Assembly: GCA_902632595.1 (NCBI GenBank)
Contig: CACPDC010000003.1
Coordinates: 41,001 to 105,000 of the forward strand
Source of the DNA: an uncultured SAR116 cluster alpha proteobacterium
GTDB lineage: Bacteria; Pseudomonadota; Alphaproteobacteria; Puniceispirillales; Puniceispirillaceae
Direction of reading: 5' to 3'
Length of the DNA: 64,000 nucleotides
The stretch's first letter is position 1. The number at the start of each line of letters is the position of its first letter. The notes under the pieces are model-generated. The model saw nothing but the letters and a program-made list of their open reading frames with translations. It made no database searches and was not told the origin of the DNA. Shown piece after piece: positions 1-7,844 of this stretch. Both the position numbers and the translations under genes were made by a program.

Positions 1-761
1 CATCTTTTGGAACAGGTGTTGATCATATTGATGTTCAAGCAGCGCGGAAAAAGGGTATAACCGTAACCAATACACCTGGAGTTTTAAGTGAAGATACTGC
101 AGATGTTGCAATGGCATTAATCCTATCGGTCCCTAGGAGAATAGTTCAAGGAGACACAAAAATTCGTTCTGGTCAGTGGGACGGTTGGTCTCCGACAGGG
201 ATGCTCGGTCATCGGATAAATGGAAAACGATTGGGCATAATTGGAATGGGGTCCATCGGGCAAGCAATTGCTAGAAGAGCAAAAGCGTTTGGGATGTCCA
301 TTCATTATCATAATAGAAAAGCGGTGCATCCCTCAACAGAAGCAGATTTAGAAGCTACTTATTGGGAGAATATAGAGCAAATGCTTCCTCGCATAGATAT
401 TATTTCTATAAATTGTCCTAGTACACCAGCAACTCACCACCTTTTGAATGCTGACAGATTAAGTCTTTTACCCTCGCACTCATACTTGGTTAATACAGGC
501 AGAGGAGACGTTATAGACGAACTAGCTCTCTTAGATCTGTTGAAGGCAAATAAAATTGCAGGTGCTGGTTTGGATGTATATGAGCATGAGCCAGTTGTAA
601 CACCAGAACTAATTGGTTTGCCAAATGTTGTGTTACTTCCACATATCGGTTCAGCAACTATTGAAGGCAGACATGCGATGGGTGATAAGGTCATCATCAA
701 CATTCAAACGTTTTTAGATGGCCACACTCCACCAGACAGGGTGGTTCCTGCAATGCTCTAA
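1..761 (+). CDS. D-isomer specific 2-hydroxyacid dehydrogenase (3' part, truncated by window edge)
   Basis: NAD(P)-dependent oxidoreductase that interconverts 2-oxoacids and D-2-hydroxyacids, probably of the glyoxylate/hydroxypyruvate reductase group. The frame is open from base 3, upstream of the ATG at 111 used by the ORF track; the earlier codons read GTGVDHIDVQAARKKGI, which is family sequence, so the 5' end lies outside the window. The Rossmann motif GIIGMGSIG lies about 80 visible residues in. The catalytic Arg is in NTGRGDVID, the Glu in YEHEPVV and the His in LLPHIGSA. The exact substrate cannot be told from sequence. Hydroxypyruvate isomerase at the other end of the window is consistent with a glyoxylate/hydroxypyruvate role but does not prove it. 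Confidence 0.9.
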   Translation, partial: SFGTGVDHIDVQAARKKGITVTNTPGVLSEDTADVAMALILSVPRRIVQGDTKIRSGQWDGWSPTGMLGHRINGKRLGIIGMGSIGQAIARRAKAFGMSIHYHNRKAVHPSTEADLEATYWENIEQMLPRIDIISINCPSTPATHHLLNADRLSLLPSHSYLVNTGRGDVIDELALLDLLKANKIAGAGLDVYEHEPVVTPELIGLPNVVLLPHIGSATIEGRHAMGDKVIINIQTFLDGHTPPDRVVPAML

Positions 762-792
762 GTTTTGACAGAATTTTAAAGTTTAGAAAATT

Positions 793-1557
793 TTAATCAA
801 AACAAACGGTACACTTTTGGTTTTTTGAAATTTTTATAGAATTAAAGTTGCCTGAATATCCGTCAAATAAGGTGATTTTATTTACGGCAGTTTCACCCGC
901 TTTCGTAATCCACTTAATCGTTTCTAATGACTGCAAGTTGCCTATTATTCCTGTTATTGGAGAGAGAATTCCTGCTTGAGCACAATTTGACACTTGGTTC
1001 GTTTTCACATCTTCCGAAAAAAGACATCCAAAACAAGCAGACTTCTCATATCCAGGCACCCCTGCCATAAAAGTTGCCATTTGCCCATCAAATCGGACAG
1101 CTCCGCCAAAAACATGGGGGACGCCGATTCTAAAACTAGCTCTTGCAGCGGCAAATCTGGTGTCAAAATGATCTGTACAATCTACCAATAAGTCGCAACC
1201 CGCCAAAATCTCGATGAGTGAGTTTTCATTTATTGTTTGTTGTTTTATTTTTACTGAAACATCGGAATTAATGTTTTCAACAAAACGCTGAGCCTGTAAT
1301 GTTTTCGGCTGCCCAACATCTTGTTCTCGGTAAATGAATTGTCTGTTTAAGTTACTTAAATCCACGGTATCATTATCGCATATTATGAGCTCACCTATAC
1401 CGGCAGCTGCTAAATTTGCAATTACAGCCGAACCTAATCCCCCAGCGCCTAATATAACAACTTTGGAAGATAATAATAGTTGCTGACCAGCCTCATTTAT
1501 TTCGGGCATTACTAATTGGCGGGCATACCTATAAATTTGAGTTTCTGATATCAGCAT
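793..1557 (-). CDS. moeB: MoeB/ThiF-family adenylyltransferase (molybdopterin-synthase or ThiS activating)
   Basis: E1-like enzyme that adenylates the C-terminal glycine of a small sulfur-carrier protein (MoaD or ThiS) for molybdopterin or thiamine synthesis. At 254 residues it has the usual length of stand-alone MoeB/HesA proteins. The nucleotide-binding motif GAGGLG is at residues 37-42, followed by the Asp-rich segment CDNDTVDLSNLNRQF. Two zinc CxxC pairs are present, CFGC near residue 175 and CTVC at 249-252, and a conserved Cys sits in SNCAQAG. There is no C-terminal rhodanese domain. It follows dut on the same strand with only 6 bases between them and is probably the last gene of the ubiE-ubiB-coaBC-dut unit. 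MoeB and ThiF cannot be separated without their partner genes. Confidence 0.85.
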   Translation of the reverse strand: MLISETQIYRYARQLVMPEINEAGQQLLLSSKVVILGAGGLGSAVIANLAAAGIGELIICDNDTVDLSNLNRQFIYREQDVGQPKTLQAQRFVENINSDVSVKIKQQTINENSLIEILAGCDLLVDCTDHFDTRFAAARASFRIGVPHVFGGAVRFDGQMATFMAGVPGYEKSACFGCLFSEDVKTNQVSNCAQAGILSPITGIIGNLQSLETIKWITKAGETAVNKITLFDGYSGNFNSIKISKNQKCTVCFD

Positions 1558-1563
1558 GTTTGC

Positions 1564-2022
1564 TTATGCCTTCCAACCTGTAGACCCAAATCCCTTTGAA
1601 CCTCTTTTGGTATCGTCAAGTGTTAATACCACATCAAGTTTGGCTTTTGAAATGGGTGCAATTATTATTTGTGCAATTCTTGATCCGCGCTCAATCACAA
1701 ACTCATCGTTACTCATGTTTATTAAAATTACTTTAACTTCGCCTCTATAATCGCTGTCAATAGTGCCTGGTGCATTTAGGACAGTAATACCATGTTTATA
1801 CGCGAGTCCAGAACGCGGTCTAATTTGAGCTTCCATGTCAGATGGGATACTTATTTTTAATCCAGTGGGTATTAAAATGCGTTCTAAAGGACCTATTTTC
1901 AGAGGCTCAGTTACTGCTGCATATAAATCCATACCTGCTGAACCTGCTGTCTGATAGTTAGGAATAGGTAAATTGTTTGCGTGTTTTAGAATTTCAACTT
2001 TTATATTTATAAGTGAGTTCAT
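1564..2022 (-). CDS. dut: dUTP diphosphatase
   Basis: Trimeric dUTPase that hydrolyses dUTP to dUMP and pyrophosphate, keeping uracil out of DNA and supplying the thymidylate precursor. Family motifs appear in order: AGMDLYA (motif 1), [10 protein letters not shown] (motif 3 region), [13 protein letters not shown] with the catalytic Asp, and the C-terminal arm [10 protein letters not shown] (motif 5). The ORF track begins 13 codons upstream, but the ATG at 2022 gives the normal 152-residue protein ([12 protein letters not shown]). Its first bases overlap the coaBC stop as ATGA, a typical coupled junction. The extra upstream residues would lie inside coaBC and have no family counterpart. Confidence 0.95.
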   Translation of the reverse strand: MNSLINIKVEILKHANNLPIPNYQTAGSAGMDLYAAVTEPLKIGPLERILIPTGLKISIPSDMEAQIRPRSGLAYKHGITVLNAPGTIDSDYRGEVKVILINMSNDEFVIERGSRIAQIIIAPISKAKLDVVLTLDDTKRGSKGFGSTGWKA

Positions 2023-3488
2023 GTAACCTCTTTTTGCTGAAAACAGGAAAAATATTCGCAAATCTTGCTAGTTAGTTTGTTAGCAATTGAAATTTTACTT
2101 TTGGCTTCCCAATATAGAGATTCTTTATCTGAGATGAAAAAGATTTCATTACTATCAGAATTGAAGACTGAGGCGCTAGATTGAAAAATTGGATTTGCTA
2201 AAATCCAATCAGCATTTTTTATTTTTCTCTTATTTTTTGCATTAGTTTCCAGATTGTCCGTTTCTGCAGCAAACCCTATCACTAGTTTTGGTCTGGATGG
2301 GTGATGTCCAATAAAAGATAGAATGTCCGGTGTTTTTGTGAGACTAATTTTAGGATTTGTTTCTGGTGTTTTTTTTATCTTTTTATTTGCTACTTTGATT
2401 GGTTTCCAATCAGAAACAGCAGCAGCGCAAATCACACAATCTGCGTTTATCTCTTTTTCACATGCCTCCTTCATCTGATCAGCTGTTTCAACTTGAATAA
2501 GCCGAACCCCACCCGGTGTTTCTAAATTGACTGGCCCCGAGATAAGGCAAACTGACGCTCCCGCCGCAGCGCAACTAGCTGCTATTGCATATCCTTGTTT
2601 TCCAGATGAGCGATTCCCAACAAAGCGAACCGGGTCAATCGGTTCAAAAGTTGGTCCCGCAGTTATTAGAATTTGGATACCGTCCAATAATTTTAGATGC
2701 TCTAAATTATTATTGTTGACTTTTTTATTTACTTTTTTTTGAAGCGCCATTTGTATTTCTGAAATAATATATCCCGTTTCCGCAAATCTTCCAGAACCAA
2801 TCTCTCCGCAAGCAGTATTTCCGTCATCAGGACCCAGAAATCTAAAGCCTCTACTTAGGAGGGTAGCGCAATTGTCCTTTGTTGCAATGTTTGACCACAT
2901 CTGAGGGTTCATTGCAGGGGCTATATAGATTGGAGCATTTGTAACAAGACAAATGGTGCTCGCTAGGTCATCGGCCAAACCATTCGCTAACTTACCTATA
3001 AAATTGGCCGTTGCTGGAGCAACTAAAATTAAATCCGCTTTACGAGCAAGTTGGATATGACCCATTTCCTGTTCTTCCGTAAAATCAAACATCTCTGAAT
3101 AGACTTTATTGCCAGAGAGAGCAGTTACAGATAAGGGGGTTATAAATTTTTTAGCCGACTCGGTCATTACAGAAGTAATTGAGAAGTCAAAGTCTTTTAA
3201 TCTTCGAATAAGCTCAAGAGCTTTATATGCCGCAATACCGCCAGTTATAATAAGCAATATTTCTAAATTTTGATTCTCATTTTTGAAACTGATTTTCAAG
3301 TTATGTGGGTCAAGATTAAATCCAAATTGGGGAGCTATTTTAGACAATTTCCTAGCTTGAATTAAAGGTAGGTGTTTTCGTGTTCGATAGTTGCTAAGAG
3401 CGCTCGGGCCAACACCAAGTAACTTTTGAAGTTTTTCAGCACCCCCAAAAACATCAATCAAAAAGTCTAGTGTATCATGATAATCCAT
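2019..3488 (-). CDS. coaBC: Bifunctional phosphopantothenoylcysteine decarboxylase / phosphopantothenate-cysteine ligase with N-terminal HTH-like extension
   Basis: Coenzyme A synthesis: the CoaB part joins cysteine to 4'-phosphopantothenate and the CoaC part decarboxylates the product to 4'-phosphopantetheine. The flavoprotein CoaC domain starts about residue 75 ([16 protein letters not shown]), with the decarboxylase motif PAMNPQMW and the substrate-flap motif ACGEIGSGR. The ligase domain follows from about residue 265 ([25 protein letters not shown]). Unusually, about 70 residues precede CoaC and look like a Cro/YdaS-type helix-turn-helix ([22 protein letters not shown]). No ATG or GTG lies near the expected CoaC start; only a TTG near 3299 without a ribosome site. 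The ATG at 3488 is chosen here; an in-frame GTG at 3515 would add nine residues. It sits between ubiB and dut. Confidence 0.9.
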   Translation of the reverse strand: MDYHDTLDFLIDVFGGAEKLQKLLGVGPSALSNYRTRKHLPLIQARKLSKIAPQFGFNLDPHNLKISFKNENQNLEILLIITGGIAAYKALELIRRLKDFDFSITSVMTESAKKFITPLSVTALSGNKVYSEMFDFTEEQEMGHIQLARKADLILVAPATANFIGKLANGLADDLASTICLVTNAPIYIAPAMNPQMWSNIATKDNCATLLSRGFRFLGPDDGNTACGEIGSGRFAETGYIISEIQMALQKKVNKKVNNNNLEHLKLLDGIQILITAGPTFEPIDPVRFVGNRSSGKQGYAIAASCAAAGASVCLISGPVNLETPGGVRLIQVETADQMKEACEKEINADCVICAAAVSDWKPIKVANKKIKKTPETNPKISLTKTPDILSFIGHHPSRPKLVIGFAAETDNLETNAKNKRKIKNADWILANPIFQSSASVFNSDSNEIFFISDKESLYWEAKSKISIANKLTSKICEYFSCFQQKEVT

Positions 3489-3525
3489 TTTTTCACACTT
3501 TAGTGAATAATTCACATGATTGATT

Positions 3526-5046
3526 TTACCTGTAAAAATTTATAAATGCAATGGTTGCTGAGACTCCAGCAATAAACCACCCCATGTAAGATAGGAAAAC
3601 AAATTTTTTAGAGTTATTTTTTTCTGTGTCTTTTTCGTTTGCGTTGCGTTCATACTTCTCAATAATATTAGGCAAAACGCTAAATAAGCGTTCTAAATCT
3701 GAAAAGATGTGTTTTATTCTAAATGCGAATCCTGTTTGAGATTGAACCCAGTCAGAAGCAAGAGGCTTGGCTAAATGCCACATATTAGCTTTTGGATTTA
3801 GACTTCTTGCAACTCCTTCAGCCATTACCATCGTCTTCTGTAGTAAATTAAATTGAGGTTGGACAAAAATATCGAATCTAGCAGAGATTTGTAATATTTG
3901 ACCAAGGGCTTCGCTTAGCTCTATTTCACCAATGGGTTTGTCCATTATAGGATCAACAAGCGCCCTTAAACTTTGTGAAAATAATGCTAAAGAGACAGTT
4001 TCAGGCAACATGCCAGCATCATAGTGTAGCTTCGCTACTTGGTCATAGTCCCGTTCTAGCAGGGATATAAGAAGACTACCTAGGAAAAATTTATCTTCCG
4101 ATTTAAGACTACCCATGATGCCAAAATCGATTGGTACAAGCATTCCATCAGAGGTCACAAATATATTTCCAGGATGCATATCTGCATGAAAGTACCCATC
4201 TCTAAATACCTGGTTAAAAAAACTTGTTGCAGCCTTATTAGTTATATCATCAATTTTGTGACCCGCGGCGATGAGGCCATCTACATCATCAATTCGAAGC
4301 CCGGAGATCCATTCAGACACAAGAATATTTTCACTTGTGAGACTGTTTTCAATCCACGGTACCCTTATTCCTGAATCAGCTAGCAAATTATCACGTAATT
4401 TTCCTCCGGCAGCTGCTTCCATTCGCATGTCAAGTTCAAGTTCAGATAATTGCTTAAACTGTTCCACCGCTATTACAAGCCGCAATCGTTTCAGTTTTGG
4501 TGCAATAAACTCCATTATTTTGGCAAGCGCACCAAATAGTGCTATATCTGTAGCCATACGTTTATGAATGTTGGGCCGAAGTATTTTGACGGCAACGTTC
4601 CGTCCATCAATAAGCTGCGCTTTATGCACCTGGGCAACAGAGGCTGCAGCAACGGGATCTTCATCGAAATGGGCAAAAATTTCTCCCAGCTTTTTACCCG
4701 TCTCTCTTTCAATTGTCTCTTTTACTCTTTGATAGGAAAAAGCTGGGAGACTGTCTTGAAGTAAGACAAGTCCGCGCGCGATATCTGGTCCAAGTAAATC
4801 TGCTCGTGTGGAGAGAGCTTGTCCAAATTTAATGAAAACTGGCCCTAATTTCTGCAGAGCAATACAAAGCGTTTCGCCAGCGTTTTTCCTACTATTTCTT
4901 CCTGCAATAAGAAAATCTACGAAGCTAAAAAACCCTTTCTGCCAACTGGGAAGTGGCGCCAATCTGCTAACATGACCGAGGACACCGGCTCGTCCCAGCA
5001 CAAATCCAATATAGGGTATTCTCAACATCGCAATTATGAACGGCAT
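3526..5046 (-). CDS. ubiB: UbiB, ABC1/aarF atypical kinase for ubiquinone biosynthesis
   Basis: Membrane-associated atypical protein-kinase-like ATPase needed for ubiquinone synthesis, where it is thought to help release or handle prenylated intermediates. The invariant KxGQ motif (FIKFGQALSTRADLL) is near residue 72, the Ala-rich loop motif AASVAQVHKA near 134, and the catalytic loop HADMHPGNIFV near 286, followed by the metal-binding segment PIDFGIMG. A single hydrophobic helix ends the protein (residues about 482-502), the C-terminal anchor expected for UbiB. The 506-residue length is normal. Its ATG overlaps the ubiE stop by one base (TAATG), so the two are probably co-translated. Confidence 0.95.
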   Translation of the reverse strand: MPFIIAMLRIPYIGFVLGRAGVLGHVSRLAPLPSWQKGFFSFVDFLIAGRNSRKNAGETLCIALQKLGPVFIKFGQALSTRADLLGPDIARGLVLLQDSLPAFSYQRVKETIERETGKKLGEIFAHFDEDPVAAASVAQVHKAQLIDGRNVAVKILRPNIHKRMATDIALFGALAKIMEFIAPKLKRLRLVIAVEQFKQLSELELDMRMEAAAGGKLRDNLLADSGIRVPWIENSLTSENILVSEWISGLRIDDVDGLIAAGHKIDDITNKAATSFFNQVFRDGYFHADMHPGNIFVTSDGMLVPIDFGIMGSLKSEDKFFLGSLLISLLERDYDQVAKLHYDAGMLPETVSLALFSQSLRALVDPIMDKPIGEIELSEALGQILQISARFDIFVQPQFNLLQKTMVMAEGVARSLNPKANMWHLAKPLASDWVQSQTGFAFRIKHIFSDLERLFSVLPNIIEKYERNANEKDTEKNNSKKFVFLSYMGWFIAGVSATIAFINFYR

Positions 5047-5783
5047 TAATCTAACTTCCAGCCAGAGTGAATTGTTGCAATTCCTCCAGAAAGGCTCCTT
5101 ACTTTAATTTGTACCAAACCTGCATCCGCCATCATTGTACAAAGTTCAGATTGAGAAGGAAATTTTCGGATAGACTCAACTAGATAAATATAAGAGTGCA
5201 TATCTCCAGCAACTAATTGACCAACTTTTGGGAGTATATTAAATGACCACATATCATATAGACTGGATAGTAAGGGGTTTTTTACATGCGAAAACTCAAG
5301 GCAGCAAAATCTACCCCCAGGTTTCAAAATACGAACTATCTGCTTTAAAGCCAGCTCTCTATCTGGCACATTTCTGAGTCCAAACGCTATAGTTGCTCTA
5401 TCAACGCTATTATCTTTAAGTGGAATTGATTGAGCATCTCCTATTACCCAAGCGAGTTTGGACCGAAATTTATTTATCTCTCTTCGTCTTTGACCTTCAG
5501 CCATCATTTTTTCATTTATATCTATTACGTGGGCAAATTGACCTCCTCGCTGTAAAAATCGCACCGCTATGTCACCTGTTCCGCCGGCCAAATCTGCTAG
5601 TGTTTGATTTGGGCGTGGCGCCATCCAGTCTAGCAAAGTCTCTTTCCACAAACGATGTACACCAAGGCTAATCAGGTCATTCATAATATCATATGAAGAT
5701 GCTACCGAATCGAATACGTCGTTTACTAAACCTTGCTTTTGTTCCATTTCTACCTCTCGGTAGCCAAAGTCAATTTTTTTCAT
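5046..5783 (-). CDS. ubiE: Demethylmenaquinone/ubiquinone C-methyltransferase UbiE
   Basis: SAM-dependent class I methyltransferase that C-methylates the 2-polyprenyl-6-methoxy-1,4-benzoquinol ring in ubiquinone synthesis. It is 245 residues long. Motif I is DLAGGTGDIAVRF near residues 63-75; the family signatures YDIMNDLISLGVHRLWK (N-terminal) and GLRNVPDRELALKQIVRILKPGG (middle) are both present. It is the first gene of the minus-strand run ubiE-ubiB-coaBC-dut-moeB and is divergent from mutM, with about 166 bases between the two starts. Because the cell uses ubiquinone with this cluster, UbiE activity is more likely here than a menaquinone-only role. Confidence 0.95.
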   Translation of the reverse strand: MKKIDFGYREVEMEQKQGLVNDVFDSVASSYDIMNDLISLGVHRLWKETLLDWMAPRPNQTLADLAGGTGDIAVRFLQRGGQFAHVIDINEKMMAEGQRRREINKFRSKLAWVIGDAQSIPLKDNSVDRATIAFGLRNVPDRELALKQIVRILKPGGRFCCLEFSHVKNPLLSSLYDMWSFNILPKVGQLVAGDMHSYIYLVESIRKFPSQSELCTMMADAGLVQIKVRSLSGGIATIHSGWKLD

Positions 5784-5858
5784 TATCTAAAAATTTCGTT
5801 GTACTTCTTGAACCTGCACTCATTTATTGAGTTTCCTATTAACAATACTATATTTTGT

Positions 5859-5880
5859 TATGATATAGGTCGAAATCATA
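5859..5880. repeat. Inverted repeat in the ubiE/mutM divergent intergenic region
   Basis: TATGAT and ATCATA are separated by 10 bases, and the left arm also reads as a good -10 hexamer for the mutM direction. A second short palindrome, TGTTATAACA, lies at 5914-5923. These could be an operator and promoter for the divergent pair, but no matching -35 is clear and no regulator can be named. Confidence 0.3.
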
Positions 5881-5949
5881 ATTTCCAAAATTCACTTAAT
5901 TTGTTTGTGATGTTGTTATAACAGGATAACGTAAAAAGAGTAAATGTAA

Positions 5950-6771
5950 TTGCCAGAGTTACCAGAAGTAGAGACAGTTAAACGTGGAATTACGCCCATA
6001 ACTACGGGGAAAAAAATCACAAGCATCTTTGTAGGAAAAAAAGATTTGCGTTGGCCTATACCAAAATCAATTAAAAAAGATTTGAGAGGGTTGACCTGCA
6101 AAGAGCCAAAAAGACGCGGCAAATATATTCTGATTCCGCTGTCCAATAAACAAATTTTGCTTTCACATCTCGGTATGTCAGGGTCCTTTCGGATCTATTC
6201 AAATCGCCCAAAATTCCAAAAACATGATCATTTTGCGTTAGGATTTGAAAGTGACGAATGGCTAGTTTTCGGCGACCCAAGAAGATTTGGCTACATTGAC
6301 GTATTTAGTGAGGAGTATGTAACATCACATAGATTTTTGAAAAACCTTGGAGTTGAGCCTCTTAGTAATGACTTTAATTCTGATTATCTAATGGCAAGGA
6401 CAGCAGGTAAAAACTGCACAATTAAATCCTTTCTTCTAGACCAGACAAAAATAGCCGGCATTGGTAATATTTACGCATCAGAAGCACTGTTCGATGCAAA
6501 AATCTCGCCAAAACGTCAAGCAAAGACGATTAAAGGAAAAAGGGCGAAAAGGCTTGTAACTTCTATTAAAACAATTTTACTTCAAGCGATTGAGGCTGGA
6601 GGAACCAGTCTTCGCAATCATATTCAACCAAGGGGAGAATTAGGTTATTTTGTTCAATCACTAAAGATTTATGGAAGGTCTGGTAATCCATGCTTTAATT
6701 GTGGCTCTGTAGTCAAGGAGTTTAAACAAACAGGTCGAACTACGTTTTATTGTAGCTTGTGTCAACGTTGA
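5950..6771 (+). CDS. mutM: Formamidopyrimidine-DNA glycosylase (Fpg/MutM)
   Basis: Base-excision repair enzyme that removes 8-oxoguanine and formamidopyrimidines and cleaves the abasic site. The protein must begin with Pro after Met removal, because Pro2 is the Schiff-base nucleophile; PELPEVET is intact here and is preceded by a TTG start codon. Immediately upstream and in frame lies ATG-TAA, so initiation at the ATG would stop after one residue, which makes TTG the working start. Glu3, the LGMSGSF region and the C-terminal zinc finger (CFNCGSV ... CSLCQ, residues about 246-272) are present. The length of 273 is normal. It is divergent from ubiE and followed on the same strand by a small exported protein and rpsT. 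Confidence 0.93.
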   Translation: MPELPEVETVKRGITPITTGKKITSIFVGKKDLRWPIPKSIKKDLRGLTCKEPKRRGKYILIPLSNKQILLSHLGMSGSFRIYSNRPKFQKHDHFALGFESDEWLVFGDPRRFGYIDVFSEEYVTSHRFLKNLGVEPLSNDFNSDYLMARTAGKNCTIKSFLLDQTKIAGIGNIYASEALFDAKISPKRQAKTIKGKRAKRLVTSIKTILLQAIEAGGTSLRNHIQPRGELGYFVQSLKIYGRSGNPCFNCGSVVKEFKQTGRTTFYCSLCQR

Positions 6772-6810
6772 TTCCTGTTACAATTATCATTACCGGCTAG
6801 GACTTATGGG

Positions 6811-7212
6811 ATGTTTAATTTGAAATATTTAATGGTGTTACCTAAAAATCGAATTGTTATGATAATAGCAATTTTGTTTGCAACAATTTACGTTTCAAAA
6901 AGCGTGTTTTGTGAAGAAAAAAAAAGTATAATTTTTATCGATGACATACCGCTGATAGATACGATGAGCGTTGAACCCGAACTTAGTTTTAGTTTTGATT
7001 CTCCATCTGGTCGCATAATGATTTTAATTGGTACTTCCCATGATAACGAAGATTTAATCAAGCAATTTTACCGTCAAGTGATGCCAACACTTGGTTGGGA
7101 ATTGGTGGGGGATCAATACCAAAAGGGGGAAGAGAAATTTCAAATAATATCCTCTCAAAAACAGGACGGTTTAATTTGGCGCTTAACTATATCGCCTTTA
7201 AACGCTGAGTGA
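6811..7212 (+). CDS. Small exported protein of unknown function
   Basis: A 133-residue protein whose first about 34 residues form a Sec-type signal or anchor (MIIAILFATIYV hydrophobic core, possible cleavage around SVFCEE; the Cys there is not in a convincing lipobox). The mature part contains FYRQVMPTLGWELVGDQYQK, a pattern I associate with a group of short alphaproteobacterial exported proteins without an assigned role, in which a Phe-Tyr-Arg helix leads into a Gly-Trp turn and a charged beta segment. It has no catalytic motif that I recognise. It follows mutM by about 40 bases and precedes the rpsT promoter. An in-frame ATG seven codons in (MVLPKNR) could be the real start. Function unknown. 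Confidence 0.65.
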   Translation: MFNLKYLMVLPKNRIVMIIAILFATIYVSKSVFCEEKKSIIFIDDIPLIDTMSVEPELSFSFDSPSGRIMILIGTSHDNEDLIKQFYRQVMPTLGWELVGDQYQKGEEKFQIISSQKQDGLIWRLTISPLNAE

Positions 7213-7247
7213 ACCCAGTAAATTCATCTTAAAAAGGTATTTATAGC

Positions 7248-7277
7248 TTGACTTGTCTACTGGTTCAGTCATATACA
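7248..7277 (+). promoter_or_regulatory. Sigma-70-like promoter for rpsT
   Basis: TTGACT at 7248-7253 and TATACA at 7272-7277 are separated by 18 bases and lie about 32 bases upstream of the rpsT ATG. Each hexamer has one mismatch to consensus. The placement after the small exported gene suggests rpsT has its own transcription unit, closed by the terminator at 7626. Confidence 0.6.
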
Positions 7278-7308
7278 ACCCCAAATTTAAAAACGTGGAT
7301 GGTAATAG

Positions 7309-7584
7309 ATGGCGAACCATAAGTCAGCAAAAAAAAGAATACGTAGAAATTTAGCGAGAGCAGAAATCAACAAATCTAGAATAAGCCGTATTCGTACCTT
7401 TATAAAGAAAGTTGAGTCTGCTATTGGGTCAGGTGATGCTGAGAAAGCTACAAACGCTTTAAAACAGGCCCAACCAGAAATCATGCGAGGTGTTAGTAAA
7501 GGTGTTTTGCATAAGAATACAGCTTCAAGAAAGATATCACGACTCGCAGCTAGCGTTAAAAATATTTCGTTGAAAGCTAGTTAA
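7309..7584 (+). CDS. rpsT: 30S ribosomal protein S20
   Basis: Primary 16S rRNA-binding protein of the small subunit. The 91-residue, lysine/arginine-rich helical protein begins with the family signature [14 protein letters not shown] and contains [16 protein letters not shown] near the C-terminus, which is standard for S20. It is flanked by a good promoter and a clear intrinsic terminator and sits immediately upstream of dnaA, the usual alphaproteobacterial arrangement. Confidence 0.97.
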   Translation: MANHKSAKKRIRRNLARAEINKSRISRIRTFIKKVESAIGSGDAEKATNALKQAQPEIMRGVSKGVLHKNTASRKISRLAASVKNISLKAS

Positions 7585-7625
7585 AATAGAGTGTAAATAG
7601 GAAAAAATTTTTTTTCTTTTGATAT

Positions 7626-7651
7626 AAGAGGGTTCTGGCCCTCTTTTTTTT
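7626..7651 (+). terminator. Rho-independent terminator after rpsT
   Basis: AAGAGGG (7626-7632) pairs with CCCTCTT (7639-7645) across a six-base loop, and the stem runs directly into an eight- to nine-base T tract. This is the cleanest intrinsic terminator in the window and separates rpsT from dnaA. The following roughly 190 bases to dnaA are AT-rich with no ORF and no clear TTATCCACA-type DnaA box. Confidence 0.85.
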
Positions 7652-7844
7652 GCCTAAGGTATTTCATGTTTAAACTGATTCGTTTTTGTAACAGCTTGAA
7701 TCTTTTAAATAACTAATTTTTTTCCATAAAGCAGCCAAACAGATGTCAAGAGCTTAATTGTTATTTAAATATATTTATTTACCTTTTTGCTTTAGATTCT
7801 AGCTTGATCAAAAGTTTGATAAACGGGTATCCTACTTCGGTATT

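Noticed and set aside
762-803. GTTTTGA/TCAAAAC repeat between the dehydrogenase and moeB as a bidirectional terminator
   Set aside because: The arms are AT-rich and separated by a long loop with no clean T tract.
7585-7844. Replication origin between rpsT and dnaA
   Set aside because: The stretch is AT-rich but lacks a cluster of DnaA-box-like sequences; in alphaproteobacteria the origin is often elsewhere. A GC-skew calculation over the whole genome would decide.
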